A stretch of DNA of 64,000 bases from Stratiolaelaps scimitus. Taxonomy: Eukaryota > Arthropoda > Arachnida > Mesostigmata > Laelapidae. The DNA lies in the NCBI GenBank assembly GCA_019614645.1, contig JABWDB010000005.1, forward strand, positions 6,976,001 through 7,040,000, written 5' to 3'. Numbering within the stretch: the stretch's first letter is position 1; every line of letters starts with the position of its first letter. Shown one piece after another: positions 59,810-64,000 of the stretch. The notes beneath the pieces are model-generated. The model did no database searches. It was not told the DNA's origin and saw only the letters and a program-made list of their open reading frames with translations. The translations under genes were made by a program, and so were the position numbers.

Positions 59810-61700
59810 GCGTGAAACACAGAGAGACAAATATCTCACTTCTGAGCGATCGGTTAGCAGCATGGACTCCCCAGTATGACGTCTTCGACCCTGAAAAAAA
59901 CGGGATGCCCTTGAATTCGATGGATCATCGTGTCCTAGACTCGCTCGGCCTATTCACATGTATTGGATTCCACAATTGTGTAATTCAGATCTATAATAGA
60001 CATACATATGTCCCTGAAAAAAATCAACTGAAATAAGGACGATGAGTGGTGGTATTTCGCCGATATAACATCTTTCTTCCGGATCTATTAGATCTACTCG
60101 GCCAGACAGTATTTAGTACTCGTAGCTATTATCATAATTATTATTATAATTATTAATTATTACTATTCATTAACAACATATGTTAATATCACGTGTCCAT
60201 TATAAGTAGAATACTCGAATAAAATGCTGGCGCTCCGTGCAGCCTCAGCCCTATAAAATCATCGAAAATACCGGCATGCAGTTTCATGTGTTGTTTTTTT
60301 TCTACATTAGTGTTTTCATTACTCGCTAAATATAGGGAGATGAATCATAACAGCTATATATCAACAGCTACTCTCACCTACGGTAATTAGTCGTAACGCG
60401 AAAGAAAAAATATAAAATATGTCACAGGATCTGCTACATATATATAATAGTATATATATTGTGTCAAAATTAAGCTTCAAATACAAGTTTAACATGTGGT
60501 CAGGCCATATTAAAGAGACTGGAATATGCGGGTTCAGCTCGCATATGAACGGCTACCGTGGACCACGGTGTTGGAGCACTGAATCCATTACTGGGATTGT
60601 ATTGCACCAGGAGGTATGGACTAAATCCTCCGGCGCGCCAAAAATATAGCATCGTACACCATTGCCGCCACGCGTCATGAGGTTAAACAGTTTATGCCTC
60701 AGGCGCTAGGTCTAGCTGTGGGTAAGTTACGTAGGTAGAGAAAAGGTAGGTGCGATGTTGAAATGGATGGCACACCGGTACACAATGATGTGTTGAATTT
60801 TTAGAAAGAGGATAACGACGAATCTCAACGTGGTCTCGCTCAAATCTCGTGAACTCACCTTTCAGCGCCTGTTGACATGTGGATGAAATAATGTATTACT
60901 TTTATTTTAGCTACATTCACGTTTTGATGGAACTGTATGTTCTCAAGCGCAGTAACTCTCTCCCAGTAACTCTGTAACTAACAGGCGAACTCCGAAAATG
61001 TGTTGGCAACTAAAGTCGTTCGCTGACGCCGATCCCAATGCCACATATGGCCGAAAGCTGCAAAAGGTGCCGAGGAGGCTCAGGATGGTCGACGAGCTGA
61101 CGTGGGCTGACTTTCTGTAATTCCAAGGAGTTGTTTCGCTAAGGTGTGCACAGTTCTTAAATAATTATTTACCTCTATTTTTATACACCATTATTCTTAT
61201 GGTATACCGCATACCCTTATGGACACTGCACCCCCCTACTGACGTCGAATCTGACTGTGCATCGATTATATTACGATTGGCGAAATAGAAGCCAAAATAA
61301 GGACCTTTCCCTTAGTGCAGTCAAACTCCCGACGGTACACACCCAGTGATTCACAAGAAGCCCGGGACCGTCCTTGCTAAACCTCTTAATAATAAATCAG
61401 TTTTTAATAAGACAACAGGCAACACGATTTATTCAAACATACAGTAGGGCGGGATTTCTAGGGATTATGGGGGGGGGGGGTGAGGACGACAATGTCCCGA
61501 GGAAGGCGATTTTTAATTAATTTCAGATGCTTAGCAATATCTTAATTCGCTTAATTCTCTCTCGGCGTTATGAAGATGTGGTTGTGTCTAAATGATTTTG
61601 TCATGCTATTTCATGCCAGTTCTCAGGAAGAACGCCAAGTCCGTGAACGTTAAGTGAAAGCTACCGGCCGGTGCCGGGTCCGTGGTAGTGATAGACTTTG
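59810..61700. other. no recognised gene
   Basis: AT-rich DNA with (ATT)n near 60130-60170. Nothing assignable. Confidence 0.55.
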
Positions 61701-61711
61701 AACAGAAGATG

Positions 61712-61850
61712 GTTTTAGTAGTTTTGTCATCTACGTCAACCCTGCACTGGATTGGCCCACCTTCAGTAGAGATTGGAACGGCCGTATTTCGGTAGAGACT
61801 CGCGGTGTCTGCACGTTTGACGAAAATTTCTTCCCCTTCGAAAAAGGCTC
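61712..61850 (+). repeat. second copy of the poly-A retroposon 3' region
   Basis: Shares TTTTGTCATCnACGTCAACC and CTGCACTGGATnGGCCCAC with the copy at 42.5 kb and ends near a short A run. The minus strand carries an open frame here (GGPIQCRVDVDDKT) that is also readable in the 42.5 kb copy. It lies just upstream of the reverse transcriptase relic; whether both belong to one element is not clear. Confidence 0.55.
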
Positions 61851-61871
61851 TGCCTGTAGCCCAAGGGTCGA

Positions 61872-62445
61872 CTACCCGTATCATTTTTGAGAAAATTCTG
61901 GTCGATCACATTATACATTATCTCAACCAGAAAGGCGTATTTAACAAATACCAACATGGTTTTATGAGAGGCCAATCAACAGCCACTCAGCTTGTTCAAA
62001 CGACACTACATGCGGCACCTTTAGAAAACGGAACTTCGAGTGGATATACTTGGATTCTTCGAAAGCATTCGATTGCGTTTTCCACCATCGCCTCATTTAT
62101 AAGGTGCATTTCTAAGCTTCAGAGAAAAAGGCCTTCACATGGATAAGCAGCTATCTTACAGAGCGGAGATTCAGCGTAAAAGTAAGTGGCAATCTTAGAT
62201 CACTGGGGAACAGGCCGCCAGGTGTCCGGGAGGCATCTTCTGTGGGGTCCTCCACGAATTTGGGCATTCTTTCTTGATATTAGAGTAGTTATTCCAAGAG
62301 GCATATACATGTCATAATATGTACGCTGATAACATCAAATTCTACGTTTATCATCGTGGCCATGATGATAGGGAACTATTCCAGCTCTCTATTTAGGTGG
62401 TCTCAAAGTGTAGTGACGAAAACGAAATGCTAATATCCGTATCTA
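61872..62445 (+). pseudogene. degraded non-LTR retrotransposon reverse transcriptase
   Basis: The frame reads FEKILVDHIIHYLNQKGVFN then YQHGFMRGQSTATQLVQTTL, the standard fingers region of Jockey/CR1-type reverse transcriptases. After frame changes, further pieces are visible: a PPGV segment near 62216, and YADNIKFYVYHRGHDDREL near 62321, where the catalytic YADD is YADN. Stops and frameshifts break it throughout. It is a dead fragment without a 5' ORF or a clear 3' tail. The family level is recognised by motif only. Confidence 0.75.
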
Positions 62446-62449
62446 ATAT

Positions 62450-64000
62450 ATAAATTATACATAGAATATATATGCGGTTGTGTGATCATCTAGGCAACGT
62501 GCTTTCATATACACTCTACCAAATAGCTCTATCATCTAAAAATGATCATCCGCAATCTGGGCGTTATCGCTGTCCAACTCCTAAGTATCGATGAACACAT
62601 ATCTGAGGTAATCCGATCGTCACACCCTGCCTACAACACTATCTTTCACTGTAATACTCAATTTTCTCACTGTCATAGACGTAGATTTCTACGTGACACT
62701 GTACTATAGTCAAGTTTTTTGCCAAAGCGGTTACACTGCTCGGAGACCGTATCGTATAATAAGAAAACGCACATAAATTCACTTAACTCGTTGCAGAGGA
62801 ACGTTCGTACGTAGGGTCACCGCGAGATGTGATATCTCTAAGAATTCAATTGCGCTAGAGCCAATAACTGAACTGCTGTACAATGTTTGGTAAACTTGAG
62901 CAGCTAGTAAAAGTATTGGTGAATTCCTCACCTTCAGAACTAATAAACTACAGCGTGATAGTACGGTCAGTGTAATTGACGTTGCACGTGCTGAGTCTGT
63001 CAACCACGCGTTTGCCTGGACGCTCATTGCACGCTCATTCACTTAGGAGACATTTTCCTGTCGCACTCAATAAAAAAAGTAGTTAAATATAAATACTTAA
63101 TGTATAAATATAGAATAAAAATCACTATAGCTGGAATTATTATTTCACAGCCTGCTTTCGATGGCTACGATGAACAGGTAGCCCTTCGGAGCAAAAGGAC
63201 AAACAATCAAGGTACCTGAAAACTAGTAGCATAACAATGTATTACTCGAGCACTGCACTTATGAGCTATTCGCTTAACTGCTGAGATCTTGGTCAACATC
63301 GTTTGTAAACTAGTTGTTTGCTAGCCGGATCTTCCCCGATATTCTTTCATATATGTATCCGTTATCGTTTCAGTGTAATTGTTCGCTTAACAGCCTACCT
63401 CGCATATAGATTCACGTTTGCAGCATAGTCCATTCATGTTTGAGGCGGCGTATAGACCAGACACGCTTTTCCGCTCCCGAGCGCAAACATTTGCTTGATT
63501 TGTTTTCCGCAGGAACTTACTCGAGCTGGTGATATGGGTATCCAGATAACCAACGAATTTCAATGGAATCACTAAATCGAGCAGCCAGACAGCGAGGAAC
63601 GAATCGCCGACACAAGCTCGCACTCGAATGATGCAAGATCATTTCCGAGAACATAACAACATCTCCATCGATATTTAGTAACGCTAGTGGTCCATTGACG
63701 TTCGCCAGCCGACAAAACAATTACAGCCAAATGTAATAAATAAACACTTGCATGCCGGGAACGGGCGCGGCTACATGGAAGCGACTCTCCGTCGCGGAGG
63801 TATTCTTTAGAAGATTGAGTAGAAAATTGGGTAGACGTTGTCCTTGCCATAGGTTAGAACATACTAAAGAGGTTAGTTGCAGTTCGTATATACCTAGTAG
63901 ACACTTGTAAAGAACTAAAATGATTCGGCAGCGCAGGAGAAGTTTTTAGATAGAAACCCAGCTTGGCGAATTTTTGTGACATTGGCAAAACCCCATTAAT
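62450..64000. other. no recognised gene
   Basis: Short unmatched ORFs, mostly on the minus strand. No repeats or splice-bounded exons stood out. Confidence 0.55.

Noticed and set aside
1..64000. CRISPR arrays, bacterial operons, phage or plasmid features
   Set aside because: No regularly spaced direct repeats and no ribosome-binding-site-linked gene strings; all secure genes are eukaryotic in structure.

Overview
This is a window of animal nuclear DNA, most likely arthropod. Genes are split by many short introns with GT-AG boundaries. One gene encodes a chitin-binding (peritrophin-A/CBM14) mucin, a typical arthropod product. Intergenic DNA is full of (TA)n microsatellites, tRNA-derived SINEs, a poly-A retroposon family, a decayed non-LTR reverse transcriptase and mariner-like relics. 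The sequence alone does not fix the species; the overall texture would suit a mite or another chelicerate, but that is inference. There is no sign of operons, CRISPR arrays, phage or plasmid functions.

Two genes are secure. (1) On the minus strand, 14827 down to 8159, fourteen coding exons join in perfect phase into a 670-residue SLC6 (sodium:neurotransmitter symporter) transporter. It is closest to the neutral amino acid (B0AT, SLC6A15-20) branch. One of its introns has a GC donor. (2) On the minus strand, 33734 to 31257, a single 825-codon ORF encodes a secreted mucin with five CBM14 domains. It has its own TATA-like box and a poly-A signal just after the stop.

Layout. 1-8.1 kb: no recognisable gene, microsatellites. 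8.16-14.83 kb: the SLC6 gene, with a mariner-like relic inside one intron. 14.8-18.3 kb: splice-bounded candidate exons on the same strand that can be chained in phase but not named. 18.3-18.5 kb: a SINE. 20.6-26 kb: candidate minus-strand exons (an LRR-like last exon, a strongly bounded 102-nt exon) running back to a GC-rich block with a first-exon-like donor at 25.7 kb, plus a MITE. 28-30.7 kb: several retroposon copies. 31.2-33.8 kb: the mucin. About 34.1 kb: a small divergent ORF with a possible signal peptide. 34.4-61.6 kb: mostly gene-poor, with hairpins, repeats, a 75-bp TA tract and several GC-rich, trinucleotide-repeat-rich blocks (38.7-40.1, 44-45.6, 49.5-50.4, 51.5-52.7, 57.4-58.3 kb) that look like promoters or 5' exons of genes outside reach. 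61.7-62.45 kb: the degraded reverse transcriptase.

The transporter would take up neutral amino acids across a plasma membrane. The mucin would bind chitin in the gut lining or cuticle. Nothing in the sequence shows that they are co-regulated. I found no convincing undescribed molecular system. The most interesting leads are the unnamed exon chain overlapping the SLC6 start, the GC-AG intron, and the families of dispersed retroposons.
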